Part shown: positions 43,879 to 52,748 of the stretch, one piece after another
How positions within the stretch are numbered: the first letter of the stretch is position 1
How the letters are laid out: every line of letters starts with the position of its first letter
Assembly (NCBI GenBank): GCA_963738575.1
Contig: CAVTWY010000004.1
Location: 1,054,001-1,118,000, forward strand
Reading direction: 5' to 3'
Source: CAVTWY01 sp963738575
Lineage (GTDB): Bacteria; Pseudomonadota; Gammaproteobacteria; Burkholderiales; Burkholderiaceae_C
DNA: 64,000 bases
Program-made: the position numbers and the translations under genes
The notes under the pieces: model-generated
What the model was told of the DNA's origin: nothing
Database searches by the model: none
What the model saw: only the letters and a program-made list of their open reading frames with translations

Positions 43879-44613
43879 CTAAAGCGCCGCCACGTCACCC
43901 GAGCCGACCACCGACTTGGTGACTTCGGGCTTGCCGCGGTAGCGCACGTCGCCTGAGCCAGCGATGGACGCTTTGAGGGTTTGGGTGCTCCACACGCGCA
44001 CGTCACCCGAGCCGGCGATGGACACGCTCACCACGGCACCTTCGAGCTGATCGGCGCGCACGTCGCCGCTGCCCGCCACCGCGATGCGCTGCGTTGCTGC
44101 TTTGCCGCTGGCGGTGACGTCGCCACTGCCTGACACATTGACGGTGAGCGAGTCGGCGTGCAAGCCGGCCAGGCGCATGTCGCCCGAGCCCGAGACGCTG
44201 AAGGCGAGCGTTTTGCCCTTGAGCGACTTGGTGCTGAGGTTGCCCGAGCCTGAGATGGATGCCGAGCGCAAGTCCACCACCTCGACAATGGCGCGAACGC
44301 CGGCTTCTTGGCGCCAGTTGAACGACCAACCCGATTCGGTTGAAACGACCAACTTGTCACCGCGCACCTCGGTGGTGACTTTGGAGACCAGGTCGCGTTT
44401 GCCCACCACCGTCACGTGGTGGCGATTGCTTTGCACCACCACCACGTCCACGCTGCTGCGAAGCTCCAAGGCGTTGAAGGCCGACAGCTCGCGCGCGTCT
44501 TCAATCACGTTCTGGGCATCTTGTGCCAGCGCGTTGCGGCCCGCCAGGAGTGCCAACGGTAACAACAAGGCCATGGTGGCGCGGCGTCGGTTGAGGGCAA
44601 AAAAGGGCTTCAT
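43879..44613 (-). CDS. DUF2807 (GIN-domain) secreted protein
   Basis: This 244-residue protein has a signal peptide (MALLLPLALLAGRNALA). A DUF2807 beta-helix then follows, with at least six turns carrying the repeat GSGxx (SGSGNLS, SGSGDMR, SGSGDVT, AGSGDVR twice or more, GSGDVAA). The family forms a right-handed beta structure in the periplasm or at the surface; its role is unknown. The start at 44613 precedes the signal peptide; the open frame extends 7 codons further. It is divergent from the carboxylase gene, with a 184-base gap. Confidence 0.85.
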   Translation of the reverse strand: MKPFFALNRRRATMALLLPLALLAGRNALAQDAQNVIEDARELSAFNALELRSSVDVVVVQSNRHHVTVVGKRDLVSKVTTEVRGDKLVVSTESGWSFNWRQEAGVRAIVEVVDLRSASISGSGNLSTKSLKGKTLAFSVSGSGDMRLAGLHADSLTVNVSGSGDVTASGKAATQRIAVAGSGDVRADQLEGAVVSVSIAGSGDVRVWSTQTLKASIAGSGDVRYRGKPEVTKSVVGSGDVAAL

Positions 44614-44797
44614 GAGGGGGTCTCCAACGTTCAAGGCTCCATCCTACCCAGGCCTGCAACGGGTTGCCAGCCTGTTGCGACCAACTGCAGCCTGTGGCGA
44701 CAAACCGCGCATCACTTTGACACGCCCGCAGGGTACGCGCCAGCGCACCCGATAAACTGCGTGATCGACCCAGCCCACGGCGTCGCAGGATCGGCCT

Positions 44798-46831
44798 ATG
44801 TTCACTAAGATTTTGATTGCCAACCGAGGAGAGATAGCCTGCCGGGTTGCGGCAACAGCCAAGCGGATGGGTATTCAAACGGTGGCGGTCTATTCGTCGG
44901 CCGACGCCCAGGCGCGGCACGTGTTTGCCTGCGACGAAGCGGTCTTGATTGGTGGCGACGCCCCCGCCGACAGCTATTTGAAGTGGGACCGCATCCTGAC
45001 CGCCGCGCAAGCCACGGGTGCCCAAGCGGTACACCCGGGCTACGGTTTTTTGTCAGAAAACGAAGCCTTTGCCAAAGCTTGTGCCGCCGTGGGCATCGTG
45101 TTCATCGGCCCGCCGCCTGCTGCCATTGCAGCCATGGGAAGCAAGTCGGCCGCCAAAACACTGATGGCCAAGGCAGGGGTGCCTTTGGTGCCCGGCTACC
45201 ACGGAGCCGACAACGACGTGGCGTTGCTCAAAAGTGAGGCTGATCGCATGGGCTACCCCGTGCTCATCAAAGCCAGTGCGGGCGGCGGTGGCAAAGGCAT
45301 GCGCCGGGTCGACCACGCGGCTGACTTTGAAGCCGCACTGGCATCGTGCCAACGCGAAGCGCAGGCGAGCTTTGGGGACGCCCACGTGCTGGTAGAGCGT
45401 TATGTCACGCGCCCGCGCCACATCGAGATTCAAGTGTTTGCCGATGCACACGGCCAGTGCATCCACTTGGGCGAGCGCGATTGCTCAGTTCAGCGGCGCC
45501 ATCAAAAGGTGCTTGAAGAATCGCCGGCACCTGGGCTGTCACCGGCACGGCGCGCCGAGATGGGTGCCGCCGCCATTGCCGCCGCGCAAGCGGTGGGTTA
45601 CGTGGGTGCGGGCACTGTCGAGTTCATTGCGGAGCCGATCGAAGGAAGCGCCACCAACGATTTGCGCTTTTACTTCATGGAGATGAACACGCGCTTGCAG
45701 GTCGAGCACCCTGTGACCGAGGCGGTGACGGGTTTTGACTTGGTTGAATGGCAGTTGCGCGTCGCCTCGGGCGATGCCTTGCCCATCACACAAGCGCAAT
45801 TGACCATGCAAGGCCATGCCATCGAGGCACGCATTTGCGCCGAAAACCCCGAGGCGCAGTTCTTGCCTGCCACCGGCCGCATGGACGTGGCGCGGTGGCC
45901 GCAACACGTTAGTTTTGTGCGCAACGCCAGCGCCCAAGCGGGGTTTGAACCCGCGCCGGTACGCATCGACCGGGGCTTTGATGAAGGCGACACGGTGTCG
46001 CCGCACTACGACTCGATGATCGCCAAGCTTATCGTGTGGGGTGCTGACCGTGCACAGGCCCTGTCGCGCATGGACGCGGCGCTGGCCCAAACACACATCG
46101 TGGGCTTGCACACCAACGTGGCGTTTTTGCGGCGGGTGGTCAACAGCCAGTCATTCGCCCGCGCCGACCTCGACACTGCATTGATCGAGCGCGAACGATC
46201 CGTGCTGTTTGGCGTTCAGGCGTTGAGCATCGAGACGGTGGGTGCTGCAGTGGCGGCCCACGTGCTGGCACAAGAGCAAACTCATGAGGGCGCGGACCCT
46301 TGGTCCAAACGCGACGGTTGGCGCCTGCACGGCGCGGCGCGGCGCCACCTGCACCTGGACGTGCATGGCACGGCGCACGGGGTGACCGTGCAACGGCACC
46401 ATGACGGAGCCCTGCATCTTGTGATGGGTGACAACTGGCATTTGTTTGACGCAAAAACCAAGGCTGACGGCGTGCATCGCATCACGCTGGGCGACGCGCG
46501 CTTTGAAGCCACCGTTCATGCGCATGGTGAGCGCATGGCCGTGTTCACGCCCATGGGTTCGATGGTGGTTCACGTGGTCGACCCCATCGCGCACGCGGGC
46601 GATACGACTCCCGACGCTGGCTCACTCAAGGCACCCATGCCAGGCAAGGTGGTGGCGCTGCTGGTCAAGGTGGGTGACAGCGTCAAGCAGGGCCAGTCGC
46701 TGGCCGTGATCGAGGCGATGAAGATGGAGCACGCCATCACATCACCCAAAGATGGCGTGGTGTCAGATGTGCTGTACAGCGTGGGCGACCCAGTTAACGA
46801 AGGCGGTGAGCTGTTGAGGCTGGCGGTCTAG
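44798..46831 (+). CDS. liuD: Methylcrotonyl-CoA carboxylase, biotin (alpha) subunit
   Basis: This 677-residue protein carries a biotin carboxylase domain and a C-terminal biotin carrier domain. Visible parts are FTKILIANRGEIACRV at the start, the ATP-grasp loop KASAGGGGKGMRRV, and the MNTRLQVEHPVTEAVTG signature. The biotinylation site is EAMKMEH with Lys642. It carboxylates biotin for LiuB. Its ATG is the first in the frame. It heads a run of genes with ghrA and HMG-CoA lyase and is separated from liuB by four other genes and the repeat region. Confidence 0.93.
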   Translation: MFTKILIANRGEIACRVAATAKRMGIQTVAVYSSADAQARHVFACDEAVLIGGDAPADSYLKWDRILTAAQATGAQAVHPGYGFLSENEAFAKACAAVGIVFIGPPPAAIAAMGSKSAAKTLMAKAGVPLVPGYHGADNDVALLKSEADRMGYPVLIKASAGGGGKGMRRVDHAADFEAALASCQREAQASFGDAHVLVERYVTRPRHIEIQVFADAHGQCIHLGERDCSVQRRHQKVLEESPAPGLSPARRAEMGAAAIAAAQAVGYVGAGTVEFIAEPIEGSATNDLRFYFMEMNTRLQVEHPVTEAVTGFDLVEWQLRVASGDALPITQAQLTMQGHAIEARICAENPEAQFLPATGRMDVARWPQHVSFVRNASAQAGFEPAPVRIDRGFDEGDTVSPHYDSMIAKLIVWGADRAQALSRMDAALAQTHIVGLHTNVAFLRRVVNSQSFARADLDTALIERERSVLFGVQALSIETVGAAVAAHVLAQEQTHEGADPWSKRDGWRLHGAARRHLHLDVHGTAHGVTVQRHHDGALHLVMGDNWHLFDAKTKADGVHRITLGDARFEATVHAHGERMAVFTPMGSMVVHVVDPIAHAGDTTPDAGSLKAPMPGKVVALLVKVGDSVKQGQSLAVIEAMKMEHAITSPKDGVVSDVLYSVGDPVNEGGELLRLAV

Positions 46832-46877
46832 TGGCCACCTCACACACAGGCCATCTGCTGTGGTCGTGAGTGCCCCC

Positions 46878-47798
46878 ATGCGCGTCTCATTTTGCTGTGC
46901 CAATACAAAGCCCGAACCTTGGCTTGAGGGGCTGCAAGCAGCCTTGCCGGATGCGGTTGTGGAGGTGTGGCAGCCCGGCGCCAAGCCTGCTGATTACGCC
47001 GTCGTGTGGGCGCCGCCGCAAGCTTTTTTGGACGAACAACCAGGTCTCAAAGCAGTCTTCAACATCGGTGCCGGGGTGGACGCGCTGTTGACGTTGGTAT
47101 GGCCGCCCAACACCCTGATGGTGCGGTTGGACGACGCCGGCATGTCGGTGCAGATGGCCGAGTACGTCTGCCATGCGGTCATTCGCCAATTTCGCGAGTT
47201 CGACGGTTACCAAAACGATGCGCGCCAGGGCAAGTGGTCGTTTCGAAAACCGCGCAGCCGCGAGCAGTTTGGCGTGGGCGTGATGGGTCTGGGGGTGTTG
47301 GGCTCACGTGTGGCGAGGGCGCTTTCGGCGTTCGAGTTTCCGGTGCACGGATGGAGCCGCACGCCCAAGGTCTTGGATGGCATCACCTGCCACGCTGGTG
47401 ACGCTGGCTTGCCCACTTTTTTGTCGCGCTGCCAAGTGCTGATCAACCTGCTGCCGCTTACGCCGCAGACCCAAGGCATCCTCAACCGTGACACGTTGGG
47501 GCAAATGCCTGCTGGGGGCTACTTGATCAATGTGGCTCGTGGCGCGCACCTCGTGGATGAGCATTTGCTGACCTTGCTCGACAGCGGACATTTGGCGGGC
47601 GCCACACTTGACGTCTTTCGCACCGAGCCTTTGCCAGCCGACCATCCGTTTTGGACGCACCCCCAAGTTACGGTGACACCACACACCTCGGCCCGCACCC
47701 TGCGCGACGAGAGCATTGCGCAGATCGCGCGCAAAATACAGGCTGTGGGGCGCGGTGAAACGGTGGCCGGCGTGGTGGATCGCGCACGCGGGTATTGA
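46878..47798 (+). CDS. ghrA: Glyoxylate/hydroxypyruvate reductase A
   Basis: This 306-residue D-2-hydroxyacid dehydrogenase reduces glyoxylate and hydroxypyruvate with NADPH. The parts that identify it are the NAD-binding motif GVMGLGVLGSRVA, the LLPLTPQTQGILN segment, NVARGAHLVDEHLL, and the catalytic His in TPHTSARTL. The short N-terminal domain matches the GhrA subgroup. A GTG at 46860 is an alternative start. It has no step in leucine breakdown and appears to be an insertion between liuD and the lyase gene. Confidence 0.87.
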   Translation: MRVSFCCANTKPEPWLEGLQAALPDAVVEVWQPGAKPADYAVVWAPPQAFLDEQPGLKAVFNIGAGVDALLTLVWPPNTLMVRLDDAGMSVQMAEYVCHAVIRQFREFDGYQNDARQGKWSFRKPRSREQFGVGVMGLGVLGSRVARALSAFEFPVHGWSRTPKVLDGITCHAGDAGLPTFLSRCQVLINLLPLTPQTQGILNRDTLGQMPAGGYLINVARGAHLVDEHLLTLLDSGHLAGATLDVFRTEPLPADHPFWTHPQVTVTPHTSARTLRDESIAQIARKIQAVGRGETVAGVVDRARGY

Positions 47799-47853
47799 CT
47801 GCTGCGTTGCCGCATCAACACACCAAGCCGCAAGCACAATCTCGAGGCACACC

Positions 47854-48777
47854 ATGACCATCCCCCAACGCGTGACGCTGATTGATGTGGGCCCGCGCGA
47901 CGGCTTGCAAAACGAAAAGCAACCCGTCGCCACCGCTGACAAAATTGAGCTGGTGCATCGCTTGCAACTGGCTGGCCTGCGCGAAATTGAAGTCACCAGC
48001 TATGTCAGCCCCAAGTGGGTGCCGCAGATGGCCGATAACGCCGATGTGATGCGCGGCATTAAGCGCCAAGCCGGTGTGCGTTACAGCGTCTTGGTGCCCA
48101 ACGTGCAAGGTCTGCAGGCCGCGCTGGCCGCCGATGCGTTGCCCGACGAGGTGGTGGTGTTTGCCGCGGCCAGTGAAGCCTTCAGCCGCAAGAACATCAA
48201 TTGCAGCATCGACGAAAGCATCGAGCGGTTTGCACCCGTGGTGGCTCAGGCGCGTGCGGCTGGGCTCAAAGTGCGCGGGGCTGTCTCCACCGTGGTGGGG
48301 TGTCCGTACGAGGGCGACGTGTCGCCCGACCGCGTGGAGCATGTGGTGCGGCGCATGAAGGACATCGGTGTGCAGCACGTGGGCATTGCCGACACCATCG
48401 GGGTGGGCACCCCCAAGCGCGTGCAAGCCGCCATGGAAAGGGCCCTTAAACATTACCCTATTCATGAGGTGACAGGTCACTTTCACGACACCTACGGGCA
48501 GGCACTGGCCAACATCTTGGCTTGCCTGGAGATGGGCATTGACCACTTCGACACCAGCGTGTCGGGTTTGGGGGGCTGCCCCTACGCCAAAGGCGCTACA
48601 GGCAACGTGGCCACCGAAGACGTGGTGTTCATGCTGCATGGCATGGGCATCGAGACGGGGATCGACCTGGATGCCCTGGTGGATGCGGGGGCTTTCATCT
48701 CGGGGGTGTTGAAGCGTGACAATGGGTCGAGAACGGCCAAAGCCCTTTTGACGCGGCGTGCAAGCGCTGTGGCTTGA
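47854..48777 (+). CDS. liuE: Hydroxymethylglutaryl-CoA lyase
   Basis: This 307-residue lyase splits HMG-CoA into acetyl-CoA and acetoacetate, ending leucine breakdown. The start motif DVGPRDGLQNEK carries the substrate-binding Arg and Asp. HFHDTYGQ is a metal site, and the signature GLGGCPYAKGATGNVATED contains the active-site Cys. The chosen ATG is where family similarity begins; the longer upstream open frame lies within ghrA. It lies 55 bases after ghrA. Confidence 0.93.
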   Translation: MTIPQRVTLIDVGPRDGLQNEKQPVATADKIELVHRLQLAGLREIEVTSYVSPKWVPQMADNADVMRGIKRQAGVRYSVLVPNVQGLQAALAADALPDEVVVFAAASEAFSRKNINCSIDESIERFAPVVAQARAAGLKVRGAVSTVVGCPYEGDVSPDRVEHVVRRMKDIGVQHVGIADTIGVGTPKRVQAAMERALKHYPIHEVTGHFHDTYGQALANILACLEMGIDHFDTSVSGLGGCPYAKGATGNVATEDVVFMLHGMGIETGIDLDALVDAGAFISGVLKRDNGSRTAKALLTRRASAVA

Positions 48778-48822
48778 CGCTGGAGCCGCACCACACCGAC
48801 GCCCCTTGAGTCACACGACAAC

Positions 48823-49083
48823 ATGCCACTGCCCACCCCGCAAAACACCGCCGACGGCGCCGCCGTGCCAAGCCCGTGCGTCAGCATTTGCAAAATGCGT
48901 TTGTCGCCTCGAGTGACGGACCTGCAGCGCCCCCAAGAGCGGCGTGCCGGCGCTCAGGGCTCGCTGTGCGAGGGTTGCGGCCGAACGCTGGACGAGATCG
49001 CAGCTTGGTCCGTCATGTCGGACGAAAGCAAGCGCGCAGTGTGGGCCGCCTTGCCAGCGCGCATGCGGTTGCTGGCCGCTTGA
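48823..49083 (+). CDS. DUF1289 domain small protein
   Basis: This 86-residue protein has the DUF1289 Cys pattern, with SPCVSICKM at the start and LCEGCGRTLDEIAAWS later, suggesting a small metal-binding fold. Between the two pairs lies an insertion of about 17 residues (LSPRVTDLQRPQERRAGAQ) that the usual family lacks. The function of the family is unknown. It lies between the HMG-CoA lyase and isomerase genes on the same strand. Confidence 0.8.
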   Translation: MPLPTPQNTADGAAVPSPCVSICKMRLSPRVTDLQRPQERRAGAQGSLCEGCGRTLDEIAAWSVMSDESKRAVWAALPARMRLLAA

Positions 49084-49125
49084 TTGCGCGGGCGCCGAGT
49101 TGTTGATGACCACCGCCACCGCCTG

Positions 49126-49788
49126 ATGGTCACTTCAAACGATAAAAGCGTGAAACACCTAACGTTTTGGTTTGACGTCATCTCGCCCTATGCCTACTTG
49201 GCGTTTGAGCGTTTGCCGTTGGCGCTTGAAGGCCTGTCGTACAGCGTTGAGTACAAACCCATCTTGTTTGCCGGCTTGTTGTCGCACTGGGGGCAAAAGG
49301 GCCCGGCGGAGATCGCCCCCAAGCGCGATTGGACGTACCGCCACGTGAAGTGGATCGCCGACCAAAACGGCGTCGCCTTGCAGGCGCCCACGCACCACCC
49401 GTTCAACTCCTTGCCCCTGCTGCGGTTGATCTTGGCGGCGGGCCCCAACCGCCATGTCGTCGAGGCCGCGTTTCACCACGTGTGGCGCGGGGGCGGTGAC
49501 GCCAGCGACGCGGCGCGTTTGTTGGCGTTGCAAGACCATCTAAAGCCCGCGCGTGACCCGTCAGGCATGGACGTCAAAGACGAACTTCGTGCCCACACGC
49601 AAGAGGCCATCGACCGACAGGTATTTGGAGTGCCCTCCATCGAGTGCGACGGCAAGCTGTTTTTTGGGGATGACTCGCTGCCCATGTTGGCGGCGTCGTT
49701 GCGCGGTGACGCTTGGTTTGCACCCGGCGGTGCCTGGGACGCCATGTCTACAGTGGGCGAGGGCGTGAAGCGCAAGCCAAAGGGCTAA
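49126..49788 (+). CDS. 2-hydroxychromene-2-carboxylate isomerase family protein (DsbA-like/kappa GST fold)
   Basis: The 220-residue protein starts with FWFDVISPYAYLAFERLP, where the Ser-Pro pair replaces the thioredoxin Cys and binds glutathione in kappa-class transferases. The C-terminal segment GVPSIECDGKLFFGDDSLP is typical. Characterised members isomerise hydroxychromene carboxylate in naphthalene breakdown, but no other aromatic pathway gene is present, so the natural substrate is unknown. An earlier in-frame start (49084) is less likely than the ATG used. Confidence 0.85.
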   Translation: MVTSNDKSVKHLTFWFDVISPYAYLAFERLPLALEGLSYSVEYKPILFAGLLSHWGQKGPAEIAPKRDWTYRHVKWIADQNGVALQAPTHHPFNSLPLLRLILAAGPNRHVVEAAFHHVWRGGGDASDAARLLALQDHLKPARDPSGMDVKDELRAHTQEAIDRQVFGVPSIECDGKLFFGDDSLPMLAASLRGDAWFAPGGAWDAMSTVGEGVKRKPKG

Positions 49789-49823
49789 GGCCTATGGCGA
49801 CCTAACATGCTAAGAAACCAGGT

Positions 49824-50264
49824 CTACGACCCTGCTTTGAAAGCGGCGTTGGGCCGAGATACCGTTGGCGCATCGGTTTTTTTGGCTTTGGGTGCCTTCT
49901 TGATGCCCACCGATCGTCTGAGCTTTTTCTTGGGCTCGTCCACCGGCAACTGCCGCACTGACTGAATGCCAGTGGCGCGACGCTTTTCGGCCACCCGCTC
50001 TTCGGCCAAGCGCTGCTTGCGGGCCATGCGCGCAAATTCGGCTTCGCGTTTGGCCGCGCCTACCGCATCCCGGCGCTCACGGGGCGTGCGTTTGTCGTCC
50101 ACGTTGACCGAGCGGCCCGTGCTGTGGGCGCAGGGTTCATCGGCGTAAGTGATGCGCCCGCCTTCATCGCAGCGGAACACGGGCTTGGCTGCCCACGCTT
50201 GCACAGGTGCCCCCGATGTCATGGCGATGGCCATCATCATGGCGATCAGCCTGGCGCACTTCAT
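49824..50264 (-). CDS. DUF4124 domain secreted protein
   Basis: This 146-residue protein has a signal peptide (LIAMMMAIAMTSGAPVQAWA). A DUF4124 domain follows, recognised by VFRCDEGGRITYADEPC, then a long Lys/Arg/Glu/Ala-rich, probably helical region. The function is unknown. It overlaps the end of pth by 4 bases (ATGA), so the two are co-translated. Confidence 0.82.
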   Translation of the reverse strand: MKCARLIAMMMAIAMTSGAPVQAWAAKPVFRCDEGGRITYADEPCAHSTGRSVNVDDKRTPRERRDAVGAAKREAEFARMARKQRLAEERVAEKRRATGIQSVRQLPVDEPKKKLRRSVGIKKAPKAKKTDAPTVSRPNAAFKAGS

Positions 50265-50968
50265 GAGGCAGCCTCATCGGTGGGTTTGGGCGCACGCTTG
50301 ATGGCCGCTGCGCTTGCGGCCTTGGCTGAGGCTGCTGCGTCGCGTGGGGGCGCCGCTTTGGCAGGCAAGGCCGGGCCGCCTGCCAGCGCTGGTTTTTGAT
50401 GCAAAGCACGCATCGCGACGGCCATGTCGCCCGCCAACAAGGTGTCGAGCGACTGCAGTGACCGCGCGGTGCAGTCTTCAATCAGGTGGCGATGCTCGGC
50501 CGACGGTTTGCGCAGCACGTAATCCACCACCTCGGCCTTGACGCCGGGGTGCCCGATGCCCAGGCGAAGGCGCCAAAAGTTGGGGCTGCCCAGCTGCGCC
50601 TGCATGTCTTTGATGCCGTTGTGCCCCCCCGCGCCGCCACCTTGCTTGAGCCGCATTTGCCCGGGCAGGATGTCGAGCTCGTCATGCGCCACCAGCATGT
50701 CTTCAACGTCAATCTTGAAGAACCGCGCCAGCGCCGCCACCGATTTGCCCGACAGGTTCATGTACGTCATGGGTTGCAGCAACCACAACGGCCCGCCTTG
50801 CGCCACCGGCCGGTTCACCCGCGCCACCATGCCGTGGTACACGCGGTCGGCCTGCATGGTGGCCCCCAACGTGCGCGCCACCTCGTCGATCCACCAAAAC
50901 CCCGCGTTGTGGCGCGTGGCTTCGTATTCGGGGCCGGGGTTGCCTAGGCCAATGAGCAGTCGAATCAT
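50261..50968 (-). CDS. pth: Peptidyl-tRNA hydrolase
   Basis: This 235-residue enzyme recycles peptidyl-tRNA that drops from ribosomes. The catalytic His20 lies in RHNAGFW, the Asp in HDELDILPG, and the substrate-binding stretch QPMTYMNLSGKS and GGGAGGHNGIKDM are all present. The C-terminal 40 residues are Ala/Lys/Pro-rich and exceed the bacterial norm of about 195. The rplY gene usually lies directly upstream; here a decayed restriction-modification locus of roughly 1.8 kb separates them. Confidence 0.95.
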   Translation of the reverse strand: MIRLLIGLGNPGPEYEATRHNAGFWWIDEVARTLGATMQADRVYHGMVARVNRPVAQGGPLWLLQPMTYMNLSGKSVAALARFFKIDVEDMLVAHDELDILPGQMRLKQGGGAGGHNGIKDMQAQLGSPNFWRLRLGIGHPGVKAEVVDYVLRKPSAEHRHLIEDCTARSLQSLDTLLAGDMAVAMRALHQKPALAGGPALPAKAAPPRDAAASAKAASAAAIKRAPKPTDEAAS

Positions 50969-51049
50969 GATGACTGATTATCGACGCTTGGCGTGAACAA
51001 GCGCTTGCTCGAATTCGGCGATAAAAAAGTTTGCGCCTGCGCGCTACGG

Positions 51050-51666
51050 GTTTTCTTGCCGCAAACTTTTGTGACAACCAGCGCATCAACTCAAGTTGGA
51101 CGGCCGCTGTGGCGCGGCGAACTTGAATAAGCAGTTTTTGAAGATCTGGGCGTTGCAGCGTGATGTTTGAAGACACCCTCGTTGCACACCGAACAGATCG
51201 CCCTTAAGTTGGTTGCCTCGTCAGTGCCACCGATACTCTTGTCGATTACATGCCCGATGTGCAAGCGCGTCTTGCGGGCGGCGTCGTAAGGGTGCAACTC
51301 GCCCGCCACGGCGCCGCACATCTGGCATGTGAACCCGTTCGGTCAAGTGCAAACGCCCTTGCTTCTTCGGAAACCTCACGTGCAAATGCTGGTCGGAGCT
51401 TGGCGCTCGCCAGAAGGTACTCACCCGGTCAGGTTGGCACGGTCGTTGTGGCTAAGGATATCAAAGCCCTCCTCATCACGCAATTCGCGCACCCGTCGCG
51501 CCCACTCGCTGTTGGCTGCGACGCGCAAAGTTGGTCCTTGTTCAAGACTTTCCCAATGTTTGCCAGAAAGTGGTGCGCAGCTCGGGGATTTCTCCAGGGG
51601 CGCGGGCTGGTATCTGGGGTTCGGATGATTTTTTTCATGGGCCAATGCAAACGCGCTGAGGAGCAT
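51050..51666 (-). pseudogene. HNH restriction endonuclease, decayed
   Basis: Starting from an ATG at 51666 inside the end of the methyltransferase remnant, pieces of one protein appear in different frames. They are SEWARRVRELRDEEGFDILSHNDRANLTG, then EYLLASAKLRPAFAREVSEE, then the HNH part MCGAVAGELHPYDAARKTRL / HIGHVIDKSIGGTDEATNL / CSVCNEG, then QRPDLQKLLIQVRRAT. At least three frame changes (near 51412, 51330 and 51165) separate them. The HNH zinc Cys and His residues survive in the remnant. This reads as the cleaving partner of an adjacent type II methyltransferase. The 3' end is approximate. Confidence 0.8.
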
Positions 51667-51949
51667 GGATGGCTTGCGCGAGGATTTGCAAACCCACAGC
51701 GTGCGCAAGCGTAAAGCAGTATATGCCTATTTGTCGGTAGACTCCGGCGTTTTTTCCATGGTTGCCAGTCATCGGGAATGCCTTGTACGCAGCGCACATG
51801 TCGCACGTCAACTTTGGCAATTCCAACAATGCAGCTGCGGGTGGCACGTTGGCAACGCCGCGACCATCCACCCCAAGGTTGGCCCATGCCGCTCGGGCGC
51901 GCGTTGGAATCCCAAGTCGGGGCCGCCGTGCTTTTTGCTGCCGCCCACC

Positions 51950-52160
51950 AGCGTGGGTGCGATGTTGTTGGCGGCAGATGCGCCACTTAGTCGCACCGCG
52001 CCAACCATCGGCTTTCATCAAGTCAAACAGCAGTTCGCCCATCCGTTGTGAGGGTGTTGGTCGCCAATGTGGTCGCAGCGATTTTTGCTCAGTCGACCAG
52101 CGTGGCGTTGTTGTTTGGCGGCAGTGCGCCACTATGTCGAGCCAACTATCGGCTTTCATT
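51950..52160. repeat. Diverged tandem duplication inside the methyltransferase remnant
   Basis: Two segments, about 51950-52018 and 52097-52160, share the order CCAGCGTGG, TTGTTTGGCGGCAG or close variant, TGCGCCACT, and ATCGGCTTTCAT with small gaps. They encode versions of the same region (KADSW/KADGW up to motif IX). The copies differ at many positions, so the duplication is old or has decayed fast. Confidence 0.6.
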
Positions 52161-52403
52161 ATAACACTGTACGACCACCGTTGGTGCCAAGGACGGGCTG
52201 GTGCAGGCCAACGAAAGTGCGACGCAACTTCGTGCTTCAACGCGACGCAAACGACGCGTGGGCGCAATTGACTAACGCCGAAATCGGCGGCATTGAGCAA
52301 GTGCCAGTCGGTCCAGTAGCCCATCGCGCGCAACTGCTTCGCAATTTTTTCGCGGTAGCTCAAAAACGCCGGATCGAGTAAGCCACGAACATTTTCAAGG
52401 GGA

Positions 52404-52421
52404 GGGGGGGGGGGGGGGGGG
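52404..52421. repeat. 18-base poly-G run
   Basis: Eighteen consecutive G (with GGGG and one A just before) interrupt the methyltransferase remnant between the regions of motif IV and motif VIII, at the place where the ENV motif should begin. Such runs cause slippage and phase variation in intact genes, and are also prone to sequencing and assembly error. Confidence 0.85.
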
Positions 52422-52748
52422 CATCACCGCTTGTGGCCGAACTTCGTCAACCACCCGCAGTGCATAGAGGAAACAGGTCGCGTTCGTCGTCCGCACCTCA
52501 ATTAGGGCATTGACCGAGCAGACAAAAAGGACAGGCAAGGAACGCCACCCGCCACCAAATCAACGCCACGAAATGCCTTGGCAGAGAAGACCTTCAGGTC
52601 GCCTTCAATCACTTGCCATTGCGGGCGGTTAGCGCGCAGTGTTTGGCACGCGGGCGGCTCGAGCTCAACCAGCGCCTCGTGGGCGAATCCCGCGCGTTCA
52701 AGCCCGAGAGCTTGCCCGCCAGCCTGCGCACAACTCGAGTGAGTTCAT

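Larger units (their letters stand above)
51635..52748 (-). pseudogene. C5-cytosine DNA methyltransferase, decayed
   Basis: Translation from the ATG at 52748 gives MNSLELCAG (motif I), then a 2-base loss near 52721 shifts the frame. GLERAGFAHEALVELEPP and GVDLVAGGVPC (motif IV Cys, about 52535) follow, then more shifts, an 18-G run, SYREKIAKQLRAMGYW and QLRPRVVCV (motif VIII), and ANNIAPTLVGGSKKHGGPDLG (motif IX) in yet another frame. The end has GVYRQIG (motif X). So all landmarks of a 5-methylcytosine methyltransferase remain but no frame is whole. The gene is dead and lies before its nuclease partner. Confidence 0.85.

Noticed and set aside
52404..52421. Working phase-variable methyltransferase controlled by the G run
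   Set aside because: Several other frame changes exist on both sides, so changing the run length alone could not restore the gene.
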